The notes beneath the pieces were generated by a model. That model was not told the DNA's origin, did no database searches, and worked only from the letters and a program-made list of their open reading frames with translations. Source: Chitinophagales bacterium (GTDB lineage Bacteria > Bacteroidota > Bacteroidia > Chitinophagales > UBA2359). From it: 6,706 bases of DNA. Position 1 is the first letter of the stretch, and each line of letters starts with the position of its first letter. Shown piece after piece: positions 1 to 6,706 of this stretch. The stretch is from positions 1 through 6,706 of the forward strand of contig JAHDDN010000298.1 in NCBI GenBank assembly GCA_020629335.1, written 5' to 3'. The position numbers were made by a program, and so were the translations under genes.

Positions 1-290
1 CTAACCTTTCTATCTATCCAACCTTTTTTAAAGAGTCGATCAATTAATCTCGATATATCGGGGGTTTGATCGATCATTTTATCACTTATGTCCTTTGCAG
101 TAGAAGCATTTGGGAAGTTATTGTTCAATATCTTCAATACATTATACTGCTGAAAAGTAATACTATAAGGCCTAAGGGTAGTTTTTAGCTTATATAGTAT
201 CCAATTGTTAGTACTCAAGATATTCATATAAGCTTTTTGATAATTACTACCAATGCCTTGTTCCATATCCAAGTTTTTTCCTAATCCCAT
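1..290 (-). CDS. MarR-family winged-helix transcriptional regulator, N-terminal part (runs off the left edge)
   Basis: Reading the minus strand from the ATG at 290-288 gives 96 uninterrupted codons to the window edge, so the C-terminal third or so is missing. The protein begins MGLGKNLDMEQ. A first helix follows (about residues 17-36), then the typical MarR stretch SITFQQYNVLKIL (residues 43-55), then the DNA-binding helix-turn-helix with recognition helix around TPDISRLIDRLFKKGWIDRK (residues 76-95), which leads into the wing that is cut off. This pattern matches the Bacteroidota MarR group, whose members usually start MGI/MGL-E-K and have about 150 residues. MarR proteins are cytoplasmic dimers that usually repress nearby or divergent genes and are released by small ligands or oxidation; ligand and targets cannot be told here. 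An in-frame ATG at 323-321 is an alternative start, but family alignment favours 290, and the upstream ATG lies in an inverted-repeat arm. The in-frame stop at 356-354 bounds the ORF. There is no Shine-Dalgarno sequence, as is usual in Bacteroidota. Confidence 0.87.
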   Translation of the reverse strand, partial: MGLGKNLDMEQGIGSNYQKAYMNILSTNNWILYKLKTTLRPYSITFQQYNVLKILNNNFPNASTAKDISDKMIDQTPDISRLIDRLFKKGWIDRKV

Positions 291-321
291 TGACGTATAA
301 TTTAAATGTACAAAACAATTC

Positions 322-357
322 ATAATACATAAAGCTTGATAACAAACTATGTATTAT
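322..357. promoter_or_regulatory. Inverted repeat upstream of the MarR-type gene, possible operator
   Basis: Perfect 9-bp arms, ATAATACAT at 322-330 and ATGTATTAT at 349-357, are separated by 18 bases. The repeat lies 32-67 bases upstream of the preferred regulator start at 290, where its promoter would be expected. MarR proteins commonly bind palindromes in their own promoter, so an autoregulatory operator is plausible. MarR sites are usually more compact (about 16-20 bp in total), however, and such AT-rich arms can occur by chance. A transcript hairpin is the alternative reading. Confidence 0.35.
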
Positions 358-830
358 ATAAATAACAAGTGTTAACTAAAGACTTGGGAACTAGCGAAAT
401 TTATTCGTAACTTACTACTAATCAGATCAAAAAATATTACCCAGATAAATATTTGTCCAAATTGCACATAGATAATTCAATTTGGCATATATTATAATAA
501 CGTAATTCAAGACTTAAAGTTCCTTAAAAACACTTTAAATTACAACATTTTCAGTTAATTAAAGGCATAAATTTCTATTTATTTTACAAAAATCATTACT
601 TATTATTAATTGACGAAAAAATCATGGTCAATAAATACTCTATTAAATTAGTTATTAATAAGCATCTAACAATCGAATTAATTTGGTTGAAAAATATAGC
701 TCATTCTATCTAAACAGCTGATGTATAGATGGTCTTTTGTGCGCTAATTTTATTGAATATCACATACCTATACTGAGCATATTATTCTAAAAAGGGACCG
801 CTTCTTATGAGTACTTAAATAAAATCGATT

Positions 831-838
831 TAGATTTG
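831..838 (+). promoter_or_regulatory. Candidate Bacteroidota -7 element for the macroglobulin gene
   Basis: TAGATTTG matches the Bacteroidota primary-sigma -7 consensus TAnnTTTG exactly and faces the large gene. Transcription would begin near 843-846, giving a leader of about 107 bases. No clear TTG-type -33 element is present about 19-21 bases upstream; only TTATGA-like sequence near 805 is found. It is the only exact match I noticed in the spacer on the plus strand, but one chance match in 660 AT-rich bases is quite possible. Confidence 0.4.
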
Positions 839-856
839 CTTTTATGAATAAAAAAA

Positions 857-879
857 GCTTAAATATTATTAACTTAAGC
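857..879 (+). promoter_or_regulatory. Small hairpin in the predicted leader of the macroglobulin mRNA
   Basis: GCTTAA at 857-862 and TTAAGC at 874-879 form a 6-bp stem with an 11-base loop. It starts about 13 bases after the predicted transcription start and ends 72 bases before the ATG. The stem is AU-rich and weak and lacks a following U tract, so it is not a convincing terminator. A role in mRNA stability or translation is speculative. Confidence 0.2.
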
Positions 880-951
880 ATACATCAAAATCAATTAATG
901 CGTTTATAGAATGGCAGCTTCTTGCATTCAATACTCTAAAAATCCTCTGAC

Positions 952-3900
952 ATGAAAAAATCCTTATTCTGTTATCTTCTACTTTTTTCGGTTCTGCTAT
1001 CTTTTGTTGCTTGTAAAAACGAGCTATTCTCCTCAAAAAATAGTTTTAGTCTAACTGATAAGAACTTCGATGAAGTACTTAAGAATCAAAAAACGCTCAT
1101 CTTTACTTTTGATAAAGCCCTAGTTACAGACGATCAACGCTTTAGTTGGGATGAGAATGAGTATATTAAATTTGATCCTCCATTAGAAGGGAAATTTAAG
1201 TGGAATGAAGCTAATCAGCTTAGTTTTCATATCCAACAGGAGCTTTTTCCTGGAACTAGCTATACTGCGAGCTTAACTGATCTGCTTGGGCAACAGATAG
1301 AAGAACAAAAGTACACTATCAGTGGAGAGGATGAGTTTACGTTTGCCACAGAGGATATTGTCTTACAACCTAATGGAATGTTTTGGAAGCTCTCTTCTAC
1401 GGATAGTAATACGGGAGCCATTAATGCTAATTTACATTTTAATTATTCTATTTCTCCCCAAGAATTACAAGATAAGTTATCTATTAAGGTTAATAATCAG
1501 GATTCCCCTTTTAAATTATTAAGTACGCAAAGTGGTAAAAGCATAGAATTAGAAATTGCTGCTAATCATGTGGAAGGAGCCGAATCTGAAGTGCCTATTA
1601 TTTTTACGATTGACAAAGGCTTTAGCCTAACTTCATTGGACTGGAAAAGTCCTAAGAAATTAGAAAAAGAATTTAGTATTGCTTCACCTGCTGAAATGGA
1701 GATTACTGCTATTGAAGCAAAACATAATGGGATAGAGGGTAATATTGTGATTAGTACTAGTCAACAAGTCAATAAATCTAATTTAAAAGATCTAATCAAA
1801 ATTACTCCTGCGGTTAAGTATGAGCTAAATCATAGCATGAATGGTTTTACATTAAGAAGTGAAGCATTTGATCTTAATAAGACTTATTCTCTCACTATTT
1901 CTAAAGATTTAACAGGGGTATTTAAAGGGAAATTGGGTATAGATAAAACCGAGCAAATTGCTTTTGGAGAATTAGCCCCCAGTATTGCTTTTGTTCATCA
2001 AAAAGCCATGTATTTATCAGAGTATGGGCAACGTAACTTATCGATTAAAGTAATCAATTGTCCTAAGATCAAAGTTGAAGTTTACAAAATATTTGAGAAT
2101 AATATCCATGAGTTTTTGCGCCAAGGAAAAAAATGGAAATATGATCGAGTATATAATGAAGAAGAAGATTATTGGGATTACGAATCTTATAGGAGTTATA
2201 ATGTCGATGATTTTGGTGAGTTAGTTTACAGTGAGGAAAGAGAAAGTAAAACTTTAGAGCGATCAGCTGGTGTACCTTTGCTCAATTTTAATATCAAAGA
2301 TAAGCTCAGCAATTTTGACGGAATGTTTGTGGTAAAAGTCAGTAATGCCAAAAAAATATCTGTCACCGACTCTAAGATTGTGTCCGCCACTGATATTGGA
2401 TTAATCGCAAAACAAGGGATTAATGAGGTGATGGTGTTTGCTAACTCCATTGATAATGCCAGCGCAAAATCTGGTGTGGACATTTCTTTTATCAGTGCAT
2501 CTAATCAAGTAATGGCAAAAGCGACGACCAATTCAGAAGGAATTGCTCGACTTAATTTAAAAGAGGGAGATGCTCAGTATTTTGATTTAAAAATGATTAC
2601 GGCTCAGAAAGGAAGTGATTACAATTTTTTACACTTCAGTCAGAATGTAGTAGAGACTTCTCGATTTGATGTAGGAGGACATCGTCAAAATCCAGCTCAA
2701 TTGGAAGCATTTATTTATGGAGAAAGAAATATTTATCGACCAGGAGAAACGATCAACCTCAATACAGTTATAAGAACCACTAAAAATGATATTCCTGCTT
2801 CCATGCCGATTAAGCTTCGCTTAAAATTACCTGATGGTAGTACTTTTAAAACACTACGCAATAACTTAAATAATCAAGGGGCTTTTGATGCTTCTTTTGA
2901 TATTCCTGCTAATTATATCACGGGTACTTATACTGCCGAAGTGCTTACGGGAGATGATGTATTATTAAATTCACTTCCAATTAGTATAGAGGAATTTATG
3001 CCTGATCGTATTAAAGTGGAATTAAGTACTGATGATAGTTTTTATATGCCTAATACGACTGTGGTTACGACTATTAAAGCGACGAACTTCTTTGGCCCTG
3101 CTGCGGCAGATAGAAACTATCAAACTGAATTTTCATTAAAAGAGAAGGTATTTAAAGCGAAAGAATATCCTAATTATCATTTTGATATGGATATTAAAAC
3201 TTCTTTTGGAAATAAATTAGAAGAGGGCCAAACAGATGAAAATGGAGAGGCGGTCATTAATTTCGAAATCCCTAAAGATTATAGTAATATGGGCTTACTC
3301 AATGGTCGAGTATTAGCCACCGTATTTGATGAGTCTGGCCGCCCTGTTAATAGATCGACAAATGTAGATGTCTACACCCAAGACATTTTCTTCGGCATCA
3401 AAAAAGCCGATACATATTATTCTACCCGTGAAGCAATTCCATTTAACTTGATTGCCTTGGATAAGAATGAAAAATTAAAAACTCAAAAAGCCATTGTGCA
3501 AATTATTAAGTACGATTGGCGAACAGTGATGGAACGTGCTTCAAGAGGCAATTACCGCTACCGTTCTGAATATAAAGAAACAGTGATAGAGGAAAAAACA
3601 GTGGAGCTAAGTGGTAGCACTAATCGCTACGATTTTATGGCGAATCGTTCTGGTAGATATGAAATTCGTGTGAGCCATCCTAATTCTAAAGCTTATGTCA
3701 AACAAACCTTCTACGCTTATGGCTGGAATGACACTGATGGCAATGCCTTTGAAGTGAATAGTGAAGGAAAAATTGACATCGTAACAAGTAAGGAAATTTA
3801 TCAGTCTGGTGAACAAGCCAAGCTACTTTTCAAAACGCCTTTTGATGGCCGATTGATCGTAACGATTGAAAAAGAGGATGTATTGAGTCATTACTTCTTA

Positions 3901-6381
3901 GAAACAGCTAATAAATCCAGCGAGTTGGATATTTACTTAGAAGACAAGCATATTCCTAATGTATATGTTAGTGCAACTTTAGTTCGCCCTATGAGTGGCA
4001 AACAATTACCCTTAACTGTTGCGCATGGCTATGCGCCTATCCAAGTAGAGAATCAACAAAACACTTTTCCTATCGAGATTATAGCGGATCAAGAAACCCG
4101 TTCTAACAGAGGTCAAAAAGTGCAAGTAAAAACTCGGCCAAATGCGGAAGTTACTTTAGCCATCGTGGATGAGGGCATCTTATCTATTAAAGATTATCAA
4201 TCGCCCAATCCTTATGATTTCTTTTATCAAAAGCAGGCTTTAGCCGTCAACTCTTATGATTTATACGCCAAACTCTTACCTGAAATAATAGGCACAGATC
4301 CTTTAGAAGGAGGTGGTGGCGCTCTCGGTAAAAGAACGAATCCTGTTAAAAATAAAAGAGTCAAATTAATTCGATACTGGAGTGGGCCTTTAAAAGCGGA
4401 TGCCAGCGGAAATGTGGAATACAATTTCCAATTGCCTAAATTCTCTGGTCAGTTGAGAGTCATGGCAGTGGCGTATGACGAACATCGTTATGCAAATGCA
4501 GATCATTATATGACGGTGGCTGATCCTTTGGTTGTGAGTACCGGTTTGCCTCGTTTCTTGAGTCCAACGGATAATGTCAATGTGCCAGTCACCTTGACCA
4601 ATACAACGAATCAAGAAGGTACTGCCAATGTTCAAATTGTATTAGATGGCCCTCTTAGTTTAGTAGGAGACGAAAATGTAAGTGTCACGATTCCTGCTAA
4701 AAGTGAAAAACGAGTAGACTTCAAAGTCTTAGCAGATAAAAATATTGGTCCAGCCAAAGTTAGTATTAATGCGAATGCTATGGGCGAAACCTTTACAGAA
4801 GAAGTTGAAATCAGCGTTCGTCCGCCTTCTTCTTTAGTGAAAGTCAGTGATTCAGGCATTGCAAAAGCCAATCAAAGCATCACGATTGATATGCCGAATA
4901 ATTTTATCAGCAATAGTATCGACGGACAATTAATTGTGAGTCGTTCTCCTATGGTAGAATGGGCGAAGGATTTGGATAAATTAATCCGTTATCCGCATGG
5001 CTGCTTAGAGCAAACGATCTCTAAAGCATTCCCACAAATTTATTTTGCGGATCTCACAAAATTGCTCTTCAAAAAGAAAGCGGGTGCCACTAAAGTTTAT
5101 AATCCAAACGCTAACGTCCAAGCAGCCATTAAGAAAATTGAAAATTTACAAATCCCGAATGGTGGGATGGCTTATTGGCCATTAGGCGATGCTAATTGGT
5201 GGGGAAGTATCTATGCCGCTCACTTCCTTTTGGAGTGTCAAAAAGCAGGCTTTGAAGTCAATGATCGTAAGCTTAAAAAGCTGTTTGCTTTCTTAAAAAC
5301 TCGATTGGCCAAAAAGGAAACTTTCAGGTATACCTACAACGGAAATCAATATAAAAGCATCGCTCGTAGAGAAGTCGCTTATAGCCTTTACGTACTCGCT
5401 CTCGCTGGACAGCCAGAAGTGTCTACGATGAATTATTATAAAGGCAAACCTGATAAGTTGAGTTTAGACAGCAAATATCTACTGGCTGGTGCTTATGCGC
5501 TTTCAGGTGATAATGCCCGTTACCAATCGGTATTGCCTGCTTCTTTTTCTGGTGAGATTAGTGAGAGAGAATTCGGAGGTAGCTTCTCCTCTCCTATCCG
5601 AGATCGGGCTATTGCGCTCAATGTTTTATTGGAAGCTAATCCAGATCATCCACAAATTCCGACGATGATTAAACACTTAAGCGCTGATATGAAAAGTTCT
5701 CGCTACCTAAATACCCAAGAACGATTATTTGGTTTCTTGGCCTTAGGTAAAATGGCTCGTCAAAATGCTGCAACTAATGCCACCGCAACCTTATCTGCTA
5801 ATGGCCAAAATTTCGCCTCTTTTGATGGCGGCAGTCAAACCTACAACTACCAAGATTTCAAAAGCGATCAAGTATCTTTGACCACAGAAGGCAATGGTCC
5901 GCTTTATTACTTCTGGGATCTGGAAGGCTTAACCATTGATGGTAAAGTAGCCGAAGTGGATAATTTCCTCAGCATCCGAAAAGATTTCTTCGATCGCTAC
6001 GGTCGTGATATTAGCCTCAGTAATATCGAACAAAATGACCTAATCGTAGTCCGCTTAGAGTTACAATCGACCGCTCGAAAAAAGGTAGAAAATGTGGTCA
6101 TCACAGATATTCTTCCTGCTTGTTTTGAGATTGAAAATTCTCGAATTACTGCTGTTCCAGAATTGGATTGGATAAAGGATGGCTCTAAGCCTGATCATGC
6201 GGATCTAAGAGATGACCGAGTACATTTCTTCACTACCGCCACCCAAAAGGAAAAGTATTTCTACTATATGGTCAGAGCGGTCTCCAAAGGCGAATACCAA
6301 ATGGGGCCAGCCAGTGCCGATGCCATGTACAATGGCGAGTTCCATTCTTATAATGGAGCTGGTTCTGTGACGGTGAAATGA
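952..6381 (+). CDS. Alpha-2-macroglobulin family lipoprotein, thioester (GCLEQ) type, COG2373-like
   Basis: This is a complete 1809-residue protein, somewhat longer than E. coli YfhM/ECAM (about 1650). In-frame TAA at 937-939 leaves 952 as the first possible start. Residues 1-20 form a lipoprotein signal (Lys-Lys, a hydrophobic run, then FVAC), with Cys21 the lipidated residue, so a membrane-anchored periplasmic or surface location is expected. Ig-like macroglobulin domains fill about 25-960. They include a domain beginning PSIAFV at 343, the classic YRPGE at 595-599 (MG2 type), and EEFMPDR at 680-686. The bait-region domain spans about 960-1140, with VDEGILSIKDY at 1072-1082 and a Gly- and basic-rich loop at 1120-1141. 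The A2M core starts at YWSGP (1142-1146). The thioester domain (about 1320-1620) carries YPHGCLEQ with Cys1351 and Gln1354. The C-terminal MG10-type domain has RDDR at 1753-1756 and AMYNGE at 1791-1796. By family knowledge it acts as a protease trap: bait cleavage exposes the thioester, which captures the protease. Tyr1347, Trp1409, Met1792 and Tyr1793 match the shielding pocket of the Salmonella homologue. No pbpC neighbour is visible. The thioester argues against the YfaS-type subgroup, which lacks it. Confidence 0.95.
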   Translation: MKKSLFCYLLLFSVLLSFVACKNELFSSKNSFSLTDKNFDEVLKNQKTLIFTFDKALVTDDQRFSWDENEYIKFDPPLEGKFKWNEANQLSFHIQQELFPGTSYTASLTDLLGQQIEEQKYTISGEDEFTFATEDIVLQPNGMFWKLSSTDSNTGAINANLHFNYSISPQELQDKLSIKVNNQDSPFKLLSTQSGKSIELEIAANHVEGAESEVPIIFTIDKGFSLTSLDWKSPKKLEKEFSIASPAEMEITAIEAKHNGIEGNIVISTSQQVNKSNLKDLIKITPAVKYELNHSMNGFTLRSEAFDLNKTYSLTISKDLTGVFKGKLGIDKTEQIAFGELAPSIAFVHQKAMYLSEYGQRNLSIKVINCPKIKVEVYKIFENNIHEFLRQGKKWKYDRVYNEEEDYWDYESYRSYNVDDFGELVYSEERESKTLERSAGVPLLNFNIKDKLSNFDGMFVVKVSNAKKISVTDSKIVSATDIGLIAKQGINEVMVFANSIDNASAKSGVDISFISASNQVMAKATTNSEGIARLNLKEGDAQYFDLKMITAQKGSDYNFLHFSQNVVETSRFDVGGHRQNPAQLEAFIYGERNIYRPGETINLNTVIRTTKNDIPASMPIKLRLKLPDGSTFKTLRNNLNNQGAFDASFDIPANYITGTYTAEVLTGDDVLLNSLPISIEEFMPDRIKVELSTDDSFYMPNTTVVTTIKATNFFGPAAADRNYQTEFSLKEKVFKAKEYPNYHFDMDIKTSFGNKLEEGQTDENGEAVINFEIPKDYSNMGLLNGRVLATVFDESGRPVNRSTNVDVYTQDIFFGIKKADTYYSTREAIPFNLIALDKNEKLKTQKAIVQIIKYDWRTVMERASRGNYRYRSEYKETVIEEKTVELSGSTNRYDFMANRSGRYEIRVSHPNSKAYVKQTFYAYGWNDTDGNAFEVNSEGKIDIVTSKEIYQSGEQAKLLFKTPFDGRLIVTIEKEDVLSHYFLETANKSSELDIYLEDKHIPNVYVSATLVRPMSGKQLPLTVAHGYAPIQVENQQNTFPIEIIADQETRSNRGQKVQVKTRPNAEVTLAIVDEGILSIKDYQSPNPYDFFYQKQALAVNSYDLYAKLLPEIIGTDPLEGGGGALGKRTNPVKNKRVKLIRYWSGPLKADASGNVEYNFQLPKFSGQLRVMAVAYDEHRYANADHYMTVADPLVVSTGLPRFLSPTDNVNVPVTLTNTTNQEGTANVQIVLDGPLSLVGDENVSVTIPAKSEKRVDFKVLADKNIGPAKVSINANAMGETFTEEVEISVRPPSSLVKVSDSGIAKANQSITIDMPNNFISNSIDGQLIVSRSPMVEWAKDLDKLIRYPHGCLEQTISKAFPQIYFADLTKLLFKKKAGATKVYNPNANVQAAIKKIENLQIPNGGMAYWPLGDANWWGSIYAAHFLLECQKAGFEVNDRKLKKLFAFLKTRLAKKETFRYTYNGNQYKSIARREVAYSLYVLALAGQPEVSTMNYYKGKPDKLSLDSKYLLAGAYALSGDNARYQSVLPASFSGEISEREFGGSFSSPIRDRAIALNVLLEANPDHPQIPTMIKHLSADMKSSRYLNTQERLFGFLALGKMARQNAATNATATLSANGQNFASFDGGSQTYNYQDFKSDQVSLTTEGNGPLYYFWDLEGLTIDGKVAEVDNFLSIRKDFFDRYGRDISLSNIEQNDLIVVRLELQSTARKKVENVVITDILPACFEIENSRITAVPELDWIKDGSKPDHADLRDDRVHFFTTATQKEKYFYYMVRAVSKGEYQMGPASADAMYNGEFHSYNGAGSVTVK

Positions 6382-6405
6382 TGGGTTCATTAATTTATTA
6401 ACCCA
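6382..6405 (+). terminator. Small hairpin directly after the macroglobulin stop codon, weak terminator candidate
   Basis: TGGGTT at 6382-6387 and AACCCA at 6400-6405 are perfect 6-bp arms around a 12-base AT-rich loop, starting on the base after the TGA. The position suits a transcript 3' end, but no T tract follows (the next bases are ACTGTAAAAAC), so intrinsic termination is doubtful. The much stronger hairpin at 6514-6586 could equally protect or define the 3' end of the message. Confidence 0.35.
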
Positions 6406-6456
6406 ACTGTAAAAACATCAGACTACAACGTCTAATTAGTAAATTCGCATTGGCAA

Positions 6457-6484
6457 GAGGGCGCACACATAGGTCGGCCCCTAC
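6457..6484 (-). repeat. REP-like unit, left copy of an inverted pair
   Basis: Read on the minus strand, these 28 bases start with GTAG, continue GGGC, and end GTGCGCCCTC, so a GTAG head is followed by an imperfect GC-rich palindrome. The unit matches the copy at 6538-6566 in inverted orientation over nearly its full length. The differences are confined to a 4-5 base patch (CCGA here, CGCTA there) plus a one-base length change. The GTAG head with a hairpin is the architecture of REP elements mobilised by RAYT (TnpA-REP, Y1) transposases. No RAYT gene is in the window. A near-palindrome CGAATAATTCG follows at 6484-6494. Confidence 0.7.
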
Positions 6485-6513
6485 GAATAATTCGTTATTT
6501 TATTTGGGGCTTC

Positions 6514-6586
6514 CCCTTTCATTTTTTTCATTCGACTGTAGGGGCGCTACCTATGTGTGCGCCCTCGAATGAAAAAAATGAAAGGG
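6514..6586. repeat. Perfect 22-bp inverted repeat forming a long hairpin
   Basis: The arm at 6514-6535 (begins CCCTTTCATTTTTTT, ends CATTCGA) is the exact reverse complement of 6565-6586. The 29-base loop is almost exactly the right REP-like unit, whose own 6-bp GC stem can extend the structure, so the whole of 6514-6586 can fold as one long hairpin. The two arms are A/T-rich with a central seven-T or seven-A run. The right arm runs directly into the next repeat at GGGTCGGGCTG. This could be the terminal inverted repeat of a small non-autonomous element or a strong transcript-end structure; no encoded protein is present. Confidence 0.88.
6538..6566 (+). repeat. REP-like unit, right copy of an inverted pair
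   Basis: These 29 bases start GTAG and contain a clean 6-bp stem, GGGCGC at 6542-6547 with GCGCCC at 6559-6564, around the loop TACCTATGTGT. With the left copy it forms a head-to-head pair with GTAG heads facing inward across a 53-base spacer, i.e. a REPIN/BIME-like arrangement. It also occupies the loop of the 22-bp inverted repeat 6514-6535/6565-6586. Similar palindromes beginning GTAGGGGCG are, from memory, scattered in many bacterial genomes. Confidence 0.72.
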
Positions 6587-6706
6587 TCGGGCTGTCCGCT
6601 ATTATGTGGCTATGCGGCTCCTACTACGCTAAGTGCTGCTTGTCTCTTATTGGAGCCTGCGCATCACTAAGCTACGTAAGTCGCAGCATGGCCGCCACAT
6701 ACCGCT
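6584..6706. repeat. GC-richer palindromic intergenic repeat, truncated by the right edge
   Basis: This stretch is about half G+C, against roughly a quarter in the upstream spacer, and is full of nested complementarity. ATGTGGC at 6604-6610 pairs with GCCACAT at 6694-6700. GGCTCC at 6616-6621 pairs with GGAGCC at 6652-6657. CTAAGTGCTGC at 6629-6639 matches GCATCACTAAG at 6661-6671 at 9 of 11 positions. It opens GGGTCGGGCTGTCCGCT and the window ends at ACCGCT. From memory, Bacteroidota genomes carry dispersed intergenic repeats that begin GGGCT(A/G)TCCGCT, hold a variable hairpin, and close with CCGCT followed by ATCCCTAAC-like sequence, so the end is probably just outside the window. No ORF of note is seen. 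Confidence 0.55.

Larger units (their letters stand above)
291..951. other. AT-rich divergent intergenic spacer
   Basis: These 661 bases separate the divergent regulator and macroglobulin genes and look roughly three-quarters A+T. I find no ORF with recognisable protein features on either strand. The spacer should hold the promoters of both genes. Visible items are an inverted repeat at 322-357, weak inverted repeats at 514-538 (TTAAAGT/ACTTTAA) and 609-632 (ATTGAC-N12-GTCAAT), a TAnnTTTG promoter candidate at 831-838, a leader hairpin at 857-879, and a 14-codon upstream ORF at 911-955. Short AT-rich palindromes are expected by chance in such sequence, so only the first and the promoter candidate are listed with any weight. 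Confidence 0.7.

Noticed and set aside
514..538. TTAAAGT/ACTTTAA inverted repeat as an operator or terminator
   Set aside because: 7-bp A/T arms in very AT-rich DNA are likely by chance, with no T tract and no gene end nearby.
609..632. ATTGAC-N12-GTCAAT inverted repeat as a regulator site
   Set aside because: Only 6-bp arms, with no second copy seen in the spacer and no positional link to either promoter candidate.
624..713. 29-codon plus-strand ORF (MVNKYSIKLVINKH...) in the spacer
   Set aside because: It has no recognisable motif, low-complexity AT-rich composition and no initiation context. Such lengths are expected by chance.
1322..1522. 66-codon plus-strand ORF in another frame within the large gene
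   Set aside because: It lies wholly inside the macroglobulin frame, and its hydrophobic composition follows from the AT-rich codons of the real gene.
2143..2250. Acidic, tyrosine-rich stretch (about residues 398-433) as a possible inserted module
   Set aside because: From memory, Bacteroidota macroglobulins often carry a variable acidic/Tyr stretch here, and no boundary or repeat marks an insertion.
2226..2483. Minus-strand ORF of 85 codons inside the macroglobulin gene, and similar ones at 3607-3816, 4390-4635, 4632-4871 and 6205-6390
   Set aside because: All are antisense to a continuous, well-supported coding sequence and show no family features. They are frame shadows.
6457..6706. CRISPR array
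   Set aside because: The repeats are inverted and dissimilar in spacing. There are no regularly spaced direct repeats with unique spacers.

Overview
The window looks like part of a low-GC Bacteroidota chromosome. The evidence is AT-rich spacers, no Shine-Dalgarno sequence before either gene start, a TAnnTTTG-type promoter candidate, and two proteins with Bacteroidota-type family members. A Saprospiria/Cytophagia-like host is a guess; the sequence does not settle the genus.

Layout, left to right. Positions 1-290 (minus strand) hold the first 96 codons of a MarR-family winged-helix regulator whose 3' end lies beyond the left edge. Positions 291-951 are a very AT-rich divergent spacer with no convincing gene. 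It carries an inverted repeat just upstream of the regulator, a promoter candidate pointing right, a small leader hairpin and a 14-codon upstream ORF that overlaps the next start. Positions 952-6381 (plus strand) are one complete 1809-codon gene for a lipoprotein of the bacterial alpha-2-macroglobulin family. It has an intact GCLEQ thioester motif and the pocket residues that shield the thioester in enterobacterial homologues. Positions 6382-6706 are non-coding and structurally dense: a small hairpin after the stop, two inverted REP-like units with inward-facing GTAG heads (a REPIN/BIME-like arrangement), a perfect 22-bp inverted repeat interleaved with them, and the start of a further GC-richer palindromic repeat cut by the right edge.

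How they work together. The macroglobulin is predicted to sit in the periplasm or at the outer membrane as a protease trap, where cleavage of a bait region exposes the thioester and covalently captures the attacking protease. In proteobacteria the thioester type is often next to pbpC (penicillin-binding protein 1C). No such partner is visible here, because the 3' side is occupied by repeats. The divergent MarR regulator could act on the shared spacer, but this is inference from position only. I see no new multi-gene system. The least ordinary feature is the interleaved repeat cluster at 6457-6586.
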